DNA of 64,000 nucleotides from Sphingomonas sp. PP-F2F-A104-K0414 (lineage in GTDB: Bacteria; Pseudomonadota; Alphaproteobacteria; Sphingomonadales; Sphingomonadaceae). This document shows positions 17,741-26,863 of the stretch, piece after piece. The translations under genes and the position numbers were made by a program. Position 1 is the first letter of the stretch. Every line of letters starts with the position of its first letter. The stretch spans positions 496,001 to 560,000 of the forward strand of contig NZ_SLYD01000004.1 in assembly GCF_004340945.1 (NCBI RefSeq), written 5' to 3'. The notes under the pieces are model-generated. The model searched no databases, had not been told where the DNA came from, and worked only from the letters and a program-made list of their open reading frames with translations.

Positions 17741-19849
17741 TTATTTAGCCAGCCCAAGTTGTTGCAGCATGAACGCCTGCCACTCGGAATTCTGCCGGTA
17801 ACGCTCGAACCGCCCCGACTTGCCGCCATGCCCCGCCTCCATGTTCACCCGGAACAGCAGCGGGTTCGTGTCCGTCTTCAGTTCGCGCAATTTGGCGACC
17901 CATTTGGTCGGCTCGTAATATTGCACCTGGCTGTCCCACAGCCCGGTGCCGACATACAGCGCCGGATAGGCCTTCGCCTTGACGTTATCGTACGGCGAAT
18001 AGCTCAGCATATAATCGTACGACGCCTTCTGCGCGGGGTTGCCCCATTCGTCATACTCGAACGTCGTCAGCGGGATCGACGCGTCGAGCATCGTCGTCAC
18101 CACGTCGACGAACGGCACCTGCGCGATGATCAGCTTGTAATCCTGCGGCGCCATGTTCGCGACGCCGCCCATCAGCAGCCCGCCGGCACTACCGCCCATC
18201 GCCGCGACGCGGTCCTTGGCGGCGTATTTCTGCGCGACGAGATACCGCGTGACGTCGATGAAGTCGGTGAAGCTGTTCTTCTTGTTGAGCAGATGCCCGT
18301 CGTCATACCAGCCACGGCCCATCTCCTGCCCGCCGCGGATATGCGCGATCGCATACACCACGCCGCGATCGAGCAGGCCGATGCGGCCCGGATCGACGCC
18401 CGGATCGCTCGATATCCCGTAGCTGCCATAGGCGTATTGGAAGAGCGGCGCGGTGCCGTCGCGCTTGGTGCCCTTGGCGTAGACCAGCGACACGGGGATC
18501 CGGGTGCCGTCTCGCGCTGGCGCCCAGACGCGTTCGGTGACGTATTTTGCGGGATCGTAACCCGGCACCGGCGCGACCTTCAGCACGCGCCGCTCGCCGG
18601 TCTTCGCATTGACCTCGTAGGTGGTCGTCGGGGTGACGAGCGAGCCATAGGTGTAGCGCACCCACGGAGTCGACGTCTCCTCGTTGACGTCGAGCGACAT
18701 GCGATAGGCAGGTTCGTCGGCGGTCACGGCGGTCGACTTGCCCGCATCGTTGAGCACCCGGATCATGCGGTTGCCGCCCTCGCGCTGGTCGATCGCGACG
18801 AATCCGTCGAACGGCTTGAACCCCTCGATGAAGACGCTGTCGCTGGCCGGCGTCAGATCGCGCCACGCTGCCGTGCCCTTGGCGAGATCAGCGTCGGCGA
18901 CGGTGACGAGCTTGTAGTTCTTTGCGTCCCGGTTGGTGCGGATGATCCAGCGGTTGCCGATGTGATCCGCGCCGTAGCGGAACTCGCGCGCGCGCGGCGC
19001 GACGATCGTGAAGCTGGTCGGCGTGACGGCCGGGGCGCAGCGTTGCTCGTCGCTGACCGTGCTGCTCACGCCGATGCAGATAAACTTGTCGTCTGCCGTG
19101 CGCGAGACGCCCATCGAGTAGGTATCGTCCTTCTCCTCGTACAGCAGCCGATCGCTGGCGACGGGCGTGCCGAGGACGTGCGCCTTTACGCGGTAGCCCC
19201 GGAGCGTGACGGGGTCCTTCTCGACGTAGAGAATGGTCTTGTTGTCGTCCGCCCAGACAACGTTCGGCTCGATGTTCGACAGCGTGTCGGCGATCGTCGC
19301 GCCGGTCGCGAGGTCCTTGACCTTGAGGACATACTGCCGACGGCCGATGGTATCCTCGGCCCACGCGACGCGGGCGTTGTCGGCGCTCACCGCCCAGTCG
19401 CTCAGCGCGAAGAAGCTGTGGCCCTTCGCCATCGCCGGCTGGTCGAACAGTGTTTCGGCAGGTGCGGTGCGGCTGCCCTTGCGGCGCTCGAGGATCGGGT
19501 AATCCGCACCGGTCTGGAACCGCGAGCCGTAATAATAGCCGTTCTTCGCATACGGCACCGAGCTGTCGTCCTGCTTGATATGCGCGACGGTCTCCTCGTA
19601 CAGTTTCGCCTGGAGCGGCTTCAGCGACGCGAGTTGCGCATCGGCGTAAGCGTTCTCCGCGGCGAGATAGGCGAGCATCTCGGGGTTCTTCCGCGTGTCG
19701 TCGCGCAGCCAGTAATAGTCATCCTCGCGAGCGCCGTTGGGCGACGTCACCTGGAACGGCTTCTTCGCCACGCGCGGCGGCTGGACCTGCGCGACCGCCG
19801 CCGTCGAGACCAGCGCCACGCCGGCAAGCATCATGTACCGTATCGTCAT
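17741..19849 (-). CDS. Secreted S9 oligopeptidase (prolyl oligopeptidase / oligopeptidase B type)
   Basis: A 702-residue serine peptidase with an N-terminal signal peptide (MTIRYMMLAGVALVSTAAVAQ), so probably periplasmic. It has the N-terminal beta-propeller of the family, with DDYYWLRDD near the start. The C-terminal alpha/beta hydrolase domain carries the triad: serine in MGGSAGGLLMG, aspartate in GLWDSQVQYYEP, histidine in EAGHGGKSGR. IAHIRGGQEMGRGWYDDG is the oxyanion-region signature. The ATG overlaps the stop of the second S9 gene by four bases. It should cleave short peptides after basic residues or proline; exact specificity cannot be read here. The long open frame upstream of the ATG is antisense shadow. 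Confidence 0.93.
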   Translation of the reverse strand: MTIRYMMLAGVALVSTAAVAQVQPPRVAKKPFQVTSPNGAREDDYYWLRDDTRKNPEMLAYLAAENAYADAQLASLKPLQAKLYEETVAHIKQDDSSVPYAKNGYYYGSRFQTGADYPILERRKGSRTAPAETLFDQPAMAKGHSFFALSDWAVSADNARVAWAEDTIGRRQYVLKVKDLATGATIADTLSNIEPNVVWADDNKTILYVEKDPVTLRGYRVKAHVLGTPVASDRLLYEEKDDTYSMGVSRTADDKFICIGVSSTVSDEQRCAPAVTPTSFTIVAPRAREFRYGADHIGNRWIIRTNRDAKNYKLVTVADADLAKGTAAWRDLTPASDSVFIEGFKPFDGFVAIDQREGGNRMIRVLNDAGKSTAVTADEPAYRMSLDVNEETSTPWVRYTYGSLVTPTTTYEVNAKTGERRVLKVAPVPGYDPAKYVTERVWAPARDGTRIPVSLVYAKGTKRDGTAPLFQYAYGSYGISSDPGVDPGRIGLLDRGVVYAIAHIRGGQEMGRGWYDDGHLLNKKNSFTDFIDVTRYLVAQKYAAKDRVAAMGGSAGGLLMGGVANMAPQDYKLIIAQVPFVDVVTTMLDASIPLTTFEYDEWGNPAQKASYDYMLSYSPYDNVKAKAYPALYVGTGLWDSQVQYYEPTKWVAKLRELKTDTNPLLFRVNMEAGHGGKSGRFERYRQNSEWQAFMLQQLGLAK

Positions 19850-21921
19850 TGTGCTGCTCCCTGTGCCGGTGCTGTTGCGACTGCCGGCTTCCGGTATCGA
19901 TCGAACCAGGCGATGATCGCCGACGCCTTCGCCGCGGACTGCGACGGGCGGGCGGCGAGGCCACCGTGGCTCGCGCCCGGCACCTTCACTAGCGCGGTCG
20001 GCACGCCGCGGATCTGGAGCGCCGCGTAATATTGCTCGGATTCGCTCACCGGCGTCCGGTAATCGTCGCCACCGACCACGACCAGGGTCGGCGTCTTCAC
20101 GTTGCCGACCAGGCTCAACGGCGAACGGTTCCAATAGCTCATCGGATCCTCCCATGGCAGCTTGGTGAACCAATAGCGCGAGGTGAACAGCGTATTGTCC
20201 ATCGTCAGCGCCTCGCTGATCCAGTTGATTACCGGCTTTTGTGTTGCGGCGGCCTTGAACCGGTCGGTCTTGCCGACGATCCACGCGGTCAGCAGCCCGC
20301 CGCCCGATCCGCCGGTCACGAACAGATTGTCCGGGTCGGCGGTGCCGTCCTTGATCGCCGCATCGACCGAGGCGATCAGGTCGTCGTAATCGGCGGCGGG
20401 GTAGGTCTTGTCGATCAGGTTCGCGAATTCGGCGCCGTAGGAGGTCGAGCCGCGCGGGTTGGTCCAGAGCACGGCGTAGCCGGCCGCGGCGTAGAGCTGC
20501 ATGTCGGTCGCGAAGCCGGGACCGTAGGCGGCGTTCGGACCGCCGTGGATTTCGAGGATCAGCGGCACACGCTGGCCCGCGACACGGCCCGGCGGGGTCG
20601 CGAGCCATGCGTCGATCGGGCGACCATCGGGCGCGGTCACCGCGATCTTGCGGACCTGCGCGAGCGCCTTCGATCCGGTCAGCACCGCGTTGAGCATCGT
20701 CAGGCGGCGGGGTTTACCGCCCGCCAGAACCCAGACGTCGGCGGGCGCGCTCGCGTCGCCGCCAGTATAGGCGATCGTCCCGCCCTTCGAGACCGAGAAC
20801 TCGCCGCCGGTATAGGGACGGTCGAGCCCGCCGCCCGCGACGTTGTCGATCAGCGGCGTGACGCGGCCATCGACACCGATGCGGGCGACGCGGCGCTGGC
20901 CGTGGTCGTCATAGCTTGCATAGAGGCTGCGGCCGTCGGCGGACCACACTGCGTCTTCGATCGCGCGATCGAGTGTCGCGGTGAGCGAGTGCGGCGAGGC
21001 GGCGTCACGGTCGCCGACATAGAGCTGCGTATTCTCATAGCTGCGGCGCTTGTCGTCGAAACCGAGCCAGGCGATCTTCGCGCCGTCCGGCGACACGCGC
21101 GGCTGCGCATCGGGACCGTCGCGCGTCGTCAGCGTCCGCATCGTGCCGCTCGTCGCGTCGACCGCGATCACGTCGGAGTTCATCACCTGGCGGTCGGCCG
21201 CCGCCCCCCGGATTGCGGCGAAGACAATGCTGCCGCCGTCTGGCGTCCATGACAGGGGGCCGCCATCGTCGAACTTGCCGTATGTCAGCTGCCGCGCGGC
21301 GCCTCCGTCGGCACCGACCACGAAGAGGTGGTCGTAACCCGGCTTCACATAGCCCGGTCCGTCGTTGCGGTAGTTGACGCGGTCGATGATCGTCAGCGGC
21401 TCGGCCCATTTCGCGCCCTCGGGCTTGGGCGGCTGCGTACCGAGCTTAGTGCCCTCGCCCGCTACGGTCGCGATATAGGCGAGTTTCGTCCCGTCCGGCG
21501 ACCAAGCGAGCGCCTGCGGATCGCCGGGGAAACTGGTCACGCGCGCGCTCTGCGCACCGCCGATCCAACGGACGAACAGCTGTGATCCCTCGCCGTCGCG
21601 GGCGGCATAGGCGATCCGCGCACCATCGGGCGACCAGCGTGGGCTGCTGCCGTCGGTCGCAAACGGCGTCTGCCGTCCGCTCGCGACGTCGATCAGCCAG
21701 AGCGACGACTGCATTTTGTCCGTCATCACGTCGCCGGTGCGGCGGACATAGACGATCGTCTTGCCGTCCGGGCTGATCTGCGGATCAGCCGCGATCGTCA
21801 GACCGAACAGGTCGCTCCCGGTGAAGCTGCGCGTCGGTGCGTCCGGTAGTGGCGCGGCCGGCTGTTGCTGGGCAAGGGCCGGCGTCGCCGCGAGCAGAAG
21901 GAGGGCAAGGGTCAAGCGCAA
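19846..21921 (-). CDS. Secreted S9 peptidase, acylaminoacyl/dipeptidyl type
   Basis: A 691-residue S9 peptidase with a signal peptide (LTLALLLLAATPALAQQ). The N-terminal propeller shows repeated WD-like units such as RWSPDGARIAYAA, AWSPDGTKLAYIA and SWTPDGGSIVFAA. The C-terminal hydrolase domain has the serine in TGGSGGGLLTAW, the aspartate in VVGGDDYRTPV and the histidine in GASHGGLAARPS. It starts with TTG, supported by GAAGGAG seven bases upstream, and is translationally coupled to the second S9 gene. Together the two look like a periplasmic peptide-degradation pair. Confidence 0.92.
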   Translation of the reverse strand: MRLTLALLLLAATPALAQQQPAAPLPDAPTRSFTGSDLFGLTIAADPQISPDGKTIVYVRRTGDVMTDKMQSSLWLIDVASGRQTPFATDGSSPRWSPDGARIAYAARDGEGSQLFVRWIGGAQSARVTSFPGDPQALAWSPDGTKLAYIATVAGEGTKLGTQPPKPEGAKWAEPLTIIDRVNYRNDGPGYVKPGYDHLFVVGADGGAARQLTYGKFDDGGPLSWTPDGGSIVFAAIRGAAADRQVMNSDVIAVDATSGTMRTLTTRDGPDAQPRVSPDGAKIAWLGFDDKRRSYENTQLYVGDRDAASPHSLTATLDRAIEDAVWSADGRSLYASYDDHGQRRVARIGVDGRVTPLIDNVAGGGLDRPYTGGEFSVSKGGTIAYTGGDASAPADVWVLAGGKPRRLTMLNAVLTGSKALAQVRKIAVTAPDGRPIDAWLATPPGRVAGQRVPLILEIHGGPNAAYGPGFATDMQLYAAAGYAVLWTNPRGSTSYGAEFANLIDKTYPAADYDDLIASVDAAIKDGTADPDNLFVTGGSGGGLLTAWIVGKTDRFKAAATQKPVINWISEALTMDNTLFTSRYWFTKLPWEDPMSYWNRSPLSLVGNVKTPTLVVVGGDDYRTPVSESEQYYAALQIRGVPTALVKVPGASHGGLAARPSQSAAKASAIIAWFDRYRKPAVATAPAQGAAQ

Positions 21922-21963
21922 CGAACGGCTCCTTCGAATGAACCGCGCGAAGATGACACACTA

Positions 21964-23334
21964 TTACGGGGTGGCAAGCGGTACGAACGTCACCGGCAAA
22001 CCATCCTTCGGGCGCGGGATCGGGAAGACCTGCCACGCATCGCCGCTGCCCGCCGCCGCCTCGATCCGGTAGCGCGTGAGCAGGTGCGCGATCAGCAGCC
22101 GCATCTGCATCGTCGCGAAGTGCAAGCCGATGCACATATGCGCGCCGCCCCCGAACGGCACCCACGCGAACCGGTGGCGGCCCTTCGACGCCTCGGGCGT
22201 GAAGCGCAGCGGGTCGAACCGCTCTGGATCGGGCCAGTATTCGGCCATCCGGTGCGTGTAGGTGATCGCCGTCCCGACGCTCGTGCCCGCGGGAATATCA
22301 TACCCGCCGAAGCTAAAATCCTTCAGTGCGCGGCGCGGGATCGACGGGACGGGCGGCATCATCCGCAGCGATTCCTTGAACGCGTATTCGGTGAGGATCA
22401 GGCGATCGAGCTGCTCGGTCAGCGGCAGCGCCGTATCCAGCGCGGCGACTTCCTCGCGCAGCCGCTCCTGCCACTCCGGGTTGCGCGCGAGCAGCATGAC
22501 CAAGCTCGTCGCAGACGACGTGATCGTGTCGTGCGCCGCCATCATTAGGAAATTCATGTGGTCGGCGATCGCCAGCGCGCTCAGCGGCGCGCCGTCGTCA
22601 TCGGTCGCGCGGCAGAACTGCGAGAAGAAATCCTGGCCGTTTCCGGTCCGGCGCGCGGGAATCTCACGCTCGAAGAAGTCGACCAGATACGCGCGGGCCT
22701 TCACCCCCTTGCGCATCTGCGTCCCCGGCCACGGCTTGCGGATCGGCGACACGCTTGCCTGCACCTCGTCGACGAACGCCTGGTTGATCCGATCCGCCTC
22801 CGCGCCGAGCGGCACGCCGAGGAAGCTGGTCGCGGCGAGATCGAGCGTGAGCTTTTTCACCACGTCGTAGAAGCGCAACGTCTGCCCGGCCCAGCCACCG
22901 ATCGCCGCTTCGATCCCGGTATCGAGTTCGGTCGCATAATGCCGCATCGGCTCGGGCTTGAACGCCACCGACAACGTCCTCCGGTCGGCGCGATGCTTGT
23001 CGAAATCCATCAGCATCAGACCGCGCGGGAACAGGAGGTTGAGCACCGGCCCCCAGCCCTGTTCGGACGAGAAGATCTTGTCGCGATCGAACAGCACCAG
23101 TTCGTTCGCATCGGGACCGAGCAGGTTGACGCCGGTACCGCCGAGCGCGCGATTGCGATACACCGGGCCATAGCGCGCCGCCATGGTCTCCGAAAACGCG
23201 ATCGGATCGGCGAGCAGTTTGAAGGTGTTGCCGACGAACGGCAGTCCGTAATTGCCCGGGATATGATCGAGCGCGCCCTTACGTTGACGCGGGAGCCAGT
23301 GCGCGCTGGCGTTCTGCAACATGGCGTGGCTCAT
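21964..23334 (-). CDS. Cytochrome P450
   Basis: A 456-residue soluble P450. The proline-rich start (IPGNYGLPFVGN) resembles CYP120/CYP26-like enzymes more than alkane-hydroxylating CYP153. The I-helix oxygen-binding region reads MMAAHDTITSS, with AAHD where most P450s have AGxD. The K-helix ExxR is ESLR, and the haem loop is FGGGAHMCIGLHFA with the cysteine ligand. It starts at the ATG behind GAGGA. No ferredoxin or reductase gene is nearby, so electrons must come from partners encoded elsewhere. It is divergent from an SDR gene and probably begins a pathway that oxidises a hydrophobic or isoprenoid-like substrate. Confidence 0.94.
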   Translation of the reverse strand: MSHAMLQNASAHWLPRQRKGALDHIPGNYGLPFVGNTFKLLADPIAFSETMAARYGPVYRNRALGGTGVNLLGPDANELVLFDRDKIFSSEQGWGPVLNLLFPRGLMLMDFDKHRADRRTLSVAFKPEPMRHYATELDTGIEAAIGGWAGQTLRFYDVVKKLTLDLAATSFLGVPLGAEADRINQAFVDEVQASVSPIRKPWPGTQMRKGVKARAYLVDFFEREIPARRTGNGQDFFSQFCRATDDDGAPLSALAIADHMNFLMMAAHDTITSSATSLVMLLARNPEWQERLREEVAALDTALPLTEQLDRLILTEYAFKESLRMMPPVPSIPRRALKDFSFGGYDIPAGTSVGTAITYTHRMAEYWPDPERFDPLRFTPEASKGRHRFAWVPFGGGAHMCIGLHFATMQMRLLIAHLLTRYRIEAAAGSGDAWQVFPIPRPKDGLPVTFVPLATP

Positions 23335-23359
23335 CGGCGGATCCTCAGCGACATGCCGG

Positions 23360-23394
23360 CTTGGCAAGCCTCGAATACCGGCATAACTAATGTT
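23360..23394. promoter_or_regulatory. Bipartite motif in the P450/SDR divergent promoter
   Basis: CTTGGCAAGCC (23360-23370) and CATAACTAATGTT (23382-23394) occur here, separated by 11 bases. Nearly the same two words occur at 26761-26790 in front of the thiolase operon and the TetR gene. The first word contains an inverted CTTG-N-CAAG. TTGGCA with a 17-base spacer and TAACTA could also be the SDR promoter. A shared TetR operator is the likeliest reading. Confidence 0.55.
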
Positions 23395-23438
23395 CTGCAA
23401 CCGGGGCGCGGATCCCGGGGCTTTGACAGGAGAGATGC

Positions 23439-24218
23439 ATGGACCTCGCAAACAGTGCTGCCGTGGTGACCGGCGGCGCGTCGGGATTGGGCGCGGCGAC
23501 CGCGCGCGCGTTGGCCGCCAAGGGCGCGAAAGTGGCGATCTTCGACCTCCAGGCGGACAAGGGCGAAGCGCTCGCGGCGGAGATCGGCGGGGTGTTCTGC
23601 AAGGTCGACGTGACCTCGGACGACAGCGTGGACGCCGGGTTCGCAGCGGCGCGCACGGCGCACGGTCAGGAGCGGATCCTGGTCAATTGCGCAGGCACGG
23701 GGAATGCGGCGAAGACGGCGGGGCGATCGAAGCAGGACGGCTCGATCAAGCATTTCCCGCTCGATGCGTTCGACCGGATCATCCAGATCAACCTGGTCGG
23801 CACGTTCCGCTGTCTCGCCAAGTCGGCGGCGGGGATGCTGACGCTTGAGCCGGGCGAGGACGGCGAGCGGGGGGCGATCGTCAATACGGCTAGCGCGGCG
23901 GCGGAGGATGGCCAGATGGGCCAAGCTGCCTATTCAGCGTCGAAGGCGGGCGTGGTTGGCATGACCTTACCGATCGCGCGCGACCTTATGAGCGAGGGAA
24001 TCCGAGTGAACACGATCCTGCCGGGGATCTTCGACACACCGTTGCTGGCCGCCGCGCCGCAGCAGGTGCGCGATGCGCTGGCGGCGTCGGTGCCGTTTCC
24101 GAAGCGCCTCGGCCGGCCGGAAGAGTTTGCGGCGCTGGCGCTGACGATGATCGAATGTGGGTATTTCAATGGGGAAGACGTGCGGCTGGACGGCGCGATC
24201 CGGATGGCGCCGCGGTGA
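23439..24218 (+). CDS. Short-chain dehydrogenase/reductase (3-hydroxyacyl-CoA dehydrogenase type 2-like)
   Basis: A 259-residue classical SDR. The cofactor motif is TGGASGLG, with an aspartate (FDLQADKG) at the end of strand 2 that points to NAD. The structural motif is NCAG, the catalytic serine lies in NTASAAAEDG, and the catalytic pair is YSASK. The long insert around AAKTAGRSKQDG and the overall layout match the HSD10 / 3-hydroxyacyl-CoA dehydrogenase type 2 group. It should oxidise a hydroxyl, either on an acyl-CoA in beta-oxidation or on the P450 product. AGGAGAG stands before the ATG. Confidence 0.93.
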   Translation: MDLANSAAVVTGGASGLGAATARALAAKGAKVAIFDLQADKGEALAAEIGGVFCKVDVTSDDSVDAGFAAARTAHGQERILVNCAGTGNAAKTAGRSKQDGSIKHFPLDAFDRIIQINLVGTFRCLAKSAAGMLTLEPGEDGERGAIVNTASAAAEDGQMGQAAYSASKAGVVGMTLPIARDLMSEGIRVNTILPGIFDTPLLAAAPQQVRDALAASVPFPKRLGRPEEFAALALTMIECGYFNGEDVRLDGAIRMAPR

Positions 24219-24228
24219 TGTAGGCCGT

Positions 24229-24335
24229 CCTCACCCTTCCCACCCGGCAGGAGCCGCGCGCATCCCTTCTCTCTCCCAACTCTGAGAGAGAGAGAGAGAG
24301 AGAGAGAGAGACGCCGAGGGCGGCGATGGGTGAGG
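24229..24335. repeat. Palindromic repeat with an expanded GA microsatellite
   Basis: The outer inverted pair is CCTCACCC (24229) and GGGTGAGG (24335). Inside, a CTCTCTCCCAACTCTGAGAG-type stem has its right arm expanded to an uninterrupted GA tract of about 27 bases (24284-24310). Dinucleotide tracts this long are rare in GC-rich bacteria and prone to slippage. The tract lies between convergent genes, so variation would probably not change a protein. Confidence 0.8.
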
Positions 24336-24365
24336 ATCGACGGGTGCGCAGGACTAAAACCCATC

Positions 24366-24477
24366 ACCACCACCCCGGCGAAGGCCGGGGCCCAGTTGGG
24401 GAACGGTGCTAACGAAGGACCGCGCGTCGTTATTGCCACCTTTCCACCTGGGCCCCGGCCTCCGCCGGGGTGGTGGT
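24366..24477. repeat. Palindromic repeat, family 6 (copy H)
   Basis: ACCACCCCGGCGAAGGCCGG with GGCCCAG on the left is mirrored by CTGGGCCCCGGCCTCCGCCG with GGGTGGTGGT on the right. Copy I at 46089-46197 has the same arms. With the GA element it fills the 300-base gap between the SDR and GMC genes; nothing else is seen there. Confidence 0.87.
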
Positions 24478-24518
24478 TAGTTAGCGAGGGTAGTGCTCGG
24501 TTTAGCGGGACGTTGCCC

Positions 24519-26138
24519 TCAAGCCGCCCGAGCCAATTGCCGTCCCTTGATCATGTCCGCCGCCTTCTCCGCGATCATGATCGTCGGTGCGTTGGTGTTC
24601 GACCCGATCAACGTCGGCATCACCGACGCGTCCACCACCCTCAGACCCTGCAAGCCGCGCACCGCCAACGTCGCATCGACCACCGCCAGCTTGTCGTCCG
24701 CGGTGCCCATCTTGCACGTCCCGACCGGATGGTAGATCGTTTCGGCCGTCCGCCGCACCCAGGCGTCGATCTCGTCGTCGGTCCGCACGTCTTCGCCCGG
24801 CGACAGCTCCCCCGCCCGGTACGGATCGAGCGCCGCCTGCCGAGCGACCTCACGACCGATCCCGACACACGCTCGCATCACCCGCCGATCCTCCGCCGTC
24901 GCCAGATAGTTCGCGACGATCACCGGATCGGCGAACGGATCCGCCGAGCGCAGCCCGATCCGCCCGCGACTTTCCGGCCGCAACTGGCACAGATGCAGCG
25001 TGAAGCCGTCCTCGGTCGCCTTCACCTTGCCATGATCCTGCATGATCGCGAGCACCGCGTGGATCTGCACGTCGGGCCGCGACAGCCCCTCGCGCGACGA
25101 TACGAACGCGCCGGCCTCGAGGAACTGCTGCCGCCCCGCCCCCTTGCCGCGCAACAGGTAGTTGAGCCCGACGCCGATCATCCCGACACCCTTGGTCATC
25201 GCATAGCCGGTCCGCAGCCCACGCGATTTCCAGTTCATCACGACGTCGAGATGATCCTGTAAATTTTCGCCCACGCCGGGCAGCGCATGCACCACGCCGA
25301 CCCCCGCCGCGGTCAGCCGGTCGGGATCGCCGATCCCCGACAGTTGGAGGATCTGTGGCGACTGCACCGCCCCCGCGCACAAAAGCACCTCGCGCGTCGC
25401 GGTCACCGACTCCGCCCGCGCGCCCTTGTCGAGCACATAGTCGACACCGACCGCCCGCCCCTTGTCGATCCGGATCCGCGTCGTCCGCGCCCCCGTCACA
25501 CAGGTCAGATTTCGCCGCGCCAACACCGGCCGCAGATACGCTGCCGCGGTGCTCCAGCGCTTCCCGTCCGCCACCGTCAGGTCGTACCGCCCGAACCCCT
25601 CCTGGCTCGCGCCGTTAAAGTCCTCGGTCACCGGGTACCCCGCCTGCCGTCCCGCCTCGACCAGCGCGTCGTAGAACGGGCTGTCGGACTCGCCGCCCGA
25701 GATCGTCAGCGGCCCGCCGCCACCGTGCAGGGCGCACTCGCCGCGGTGATGCCCCTCGAGCCGCTTGAAATACGGCAGCACGTCGTCGAACGACCAACCG
25801 GGCAAGCCCATCTGCCGCCACTCGTCGTAATCCTGCGGATGACCCCGCGTGTAGATCATGCCGTTGATCGACGAACTGCCGCCCAGCCCCTTGCCGCGCG
25901 GCCACCACAGCCGGCGGTTGTCGAGATGCGGCTCGGGCTCGGTCGAAAAGCCCCAATTGCTCGCATTCTTGCTCTTTATAAGCTCGCCGACCCCCGCCGG
26001 CATCCGCACCAACACGCCGTCGTTGCGCCCGCCCGCCTCGAGCAGCAGCACGCTCACATCGGGGTCCTCGGTCAGTCGCGCGGCGAGCACACAGCCGGCC
26101 GAGCCCGCGCCGATAATCACGTAGTCATACGTCTGCAT
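24519..26138 (-). CDS. GMC-family oxidoreductase (alcohol/choline dehydrogenase-like)
   Basis: A 539-residue FAD enzyme of the glucose-methanol-choline family. The N-terminal dinucleotide fold is YVIIGAGSAGCVLAARL. GKGLGGSSSINGMIYTRG is GMC signature 1, and CAGAVQSPQILQLSGIG is signature 2. The active-site histidine is in YHPVGTCKMG and the partner asparagine in GSNTNAPTIMIAEKAADMI. It oxidises an alcohol to an aldehyde and passes electrons to the respiratory chain or a quinone. A GAGGA ribosome site precedes the ATG. In this cluster it would act on a P450-made alcohol, with the aldehyde dehydrogenase at 32.7 kb as a possible next step. Confidence 0.94.
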   Translation of the reverse strand: MQTYDYVIIGAGSAGCVLAARLTEDPDVSVLLLEAGGRNDGVLVRMPAGVGELIKSKNASNWGFSTEPEPHLDNRRLWWPRGKGLGGSSSINGMIYTRGHPQDYDEWRQMGLPGWSFDDVLPYFKRLEGHHRGECALHGGGGPLTISGGESDSPFYDALVEAGRQAGYPVTEDFNGASQEGFGRYDLTVADGKRWSTAAAYLRPVLARRNLTCVTGARTTRIRIDKGRAVGVDYVLDKGARAESVTATREVLLCAGAVQSPQILQLSGIGDPDRLTAAGVGVVHALPGVGENLQDHLDVVMNWKSRGLRTGYAMTKGVGMIGVGLNYLLRGKGAGRQQFLEAGAFVSSREGLSRPDVQIHAVLAIMQDHGKVKATEDGFTLHLCQLRPESRGRIGLRSADPFADPVIVANYLATAEDRRVMRACVGIGREVARQAALDPYRAGELSPGEDVRTDDEIDAWVRRTAETIYHPVGTCKMGTADDKLAVVDATLAVRGLQGLRVVDASVMPTLIGSNTNAPTIMIAEKAADMIKGRQLARAA

Positions 26139-26195
26139 GCCCGCATCCTCTTGTTCACGCTCCGCTTTTTTACGGAGTCGCGTCAGTTCCCTACG

Positions 26196-26780
26196 CTAGC
26201 GCTCGCACAGCAGGGTCAGCAATCCCTCACGCAACACGCTACGCTCGATCTCTTCGGCCGCAGCGACCTGGCTAAGCCCGATTGCCAAGAGCGCGTAACC
26301 CCGAATCCCTGCCTCAACCGGCTCGAACCCATGTGCCACGAGTTGCTCGACGAGGAACGCCATTACCTTGTCGTCATGCTCGCGGATCGCCGCCGCCACC
26401 CGCGCGTCGCTTTTCGCCCAGGCGCGCATCGCCAAGGCCAGCTGGGCCATGTCGTGGTCGCGAACATGATCCGCGAATGCCCGAATGCGCTCGACCGGTG
26501 GAAGCTCCGACGCGGACAGCGTGACGATCAACGGATCGATATGCGATTCGACGAAATACCCCGCGAGCGCCGCGTGATATCCATCGAAGTCTTTGAAATG
26601 ATGATAGAAGCTTCCCGTCGATGCACCGAGCGCCTGCGCCAGGCCGCGGAGTTTTAGCGCACGCAGCCCGCCGTCCTTCAGCAACTGCAGGCCAATTTCC
26701 AACCAGTCGCGCGGCGCCAGATCAGCGCGTGGTGCCGCCCCGTCTTCCAACAATACCCTGCTTGACAAGCCATTCCCCAT
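26196..26780 (-). CDS. TetR-family transcriptional regulator
   Basis: A 194-residue regulator with an N-terminal helix-turn-helix (LKLRGLAQALGASTGSFYHHF) and an all-helical ligand domain with no obvious family. The ATG at 26780 lies inside the CATAAC-N-AATGTT motif and has no ribosome site. A TTG about 20 bases downstream, after AGGG, would give a start closer to the usual distance from the HTH, so the exact start is open. It is divergent from the thiolase-ligase-dehydrogenase operon and next to the GMC gene. It probably represses the cluster until an acyl-CoA or a hydrophobic substrate binds. Confidence 0.9.
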   Translation of the reverse strand: MGNGLSSRVLLEDGAAPRADLAPRDWLEIGLQLLKDGGLRALKLRGLAQALGASTGSFYHHFKDFDGYHAALAGYFVESHIDPLIVTLSASELPPVERIRAFADHVRDHDMAQLALAMRAWAKSDARVAAAIREHDDKVMAFLVEQLVAHGFEPVEAGIRGYALLAIGLSQVAAAEEIERSVLREGLLTLLCER

Positions 26781-26790
26781 AACGAATGTT
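26761..26790. promoter_or_regulatory. Thiolase-operon promoter overlapping the putative TetR operator
   Basis: On the plus strand TTGACA (26762-26767), a 17-base spacer and AATGTT (26785-26790) form a reasonable sigma-70 promoter. The words CTTGACAAGCC and CATAACGAATGTT overlap both promoter boxes and match those at 23360-23394. TAAC-GAAT-GTTA is an exact 4-bp inverted repeat. Binding here would block the thiolase promoter and the tetR start at once. Confidence 0.6.
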
Positions 26791-26863
26791 ACGTCGTACC
26801 GAAGCCGGACGCAATCCGGCTCAGGCACCACGACCGAACCGGCGGGTGCAACAGGAGAGCGAT

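Noticed and set aside
19850..20608. Upstream extension of the S9 oligopeptidase frame
   Set aside because: It lies in another frame of the second S9 gene. The signal peptide and the ATGA overlap at 19849 mark the real start.
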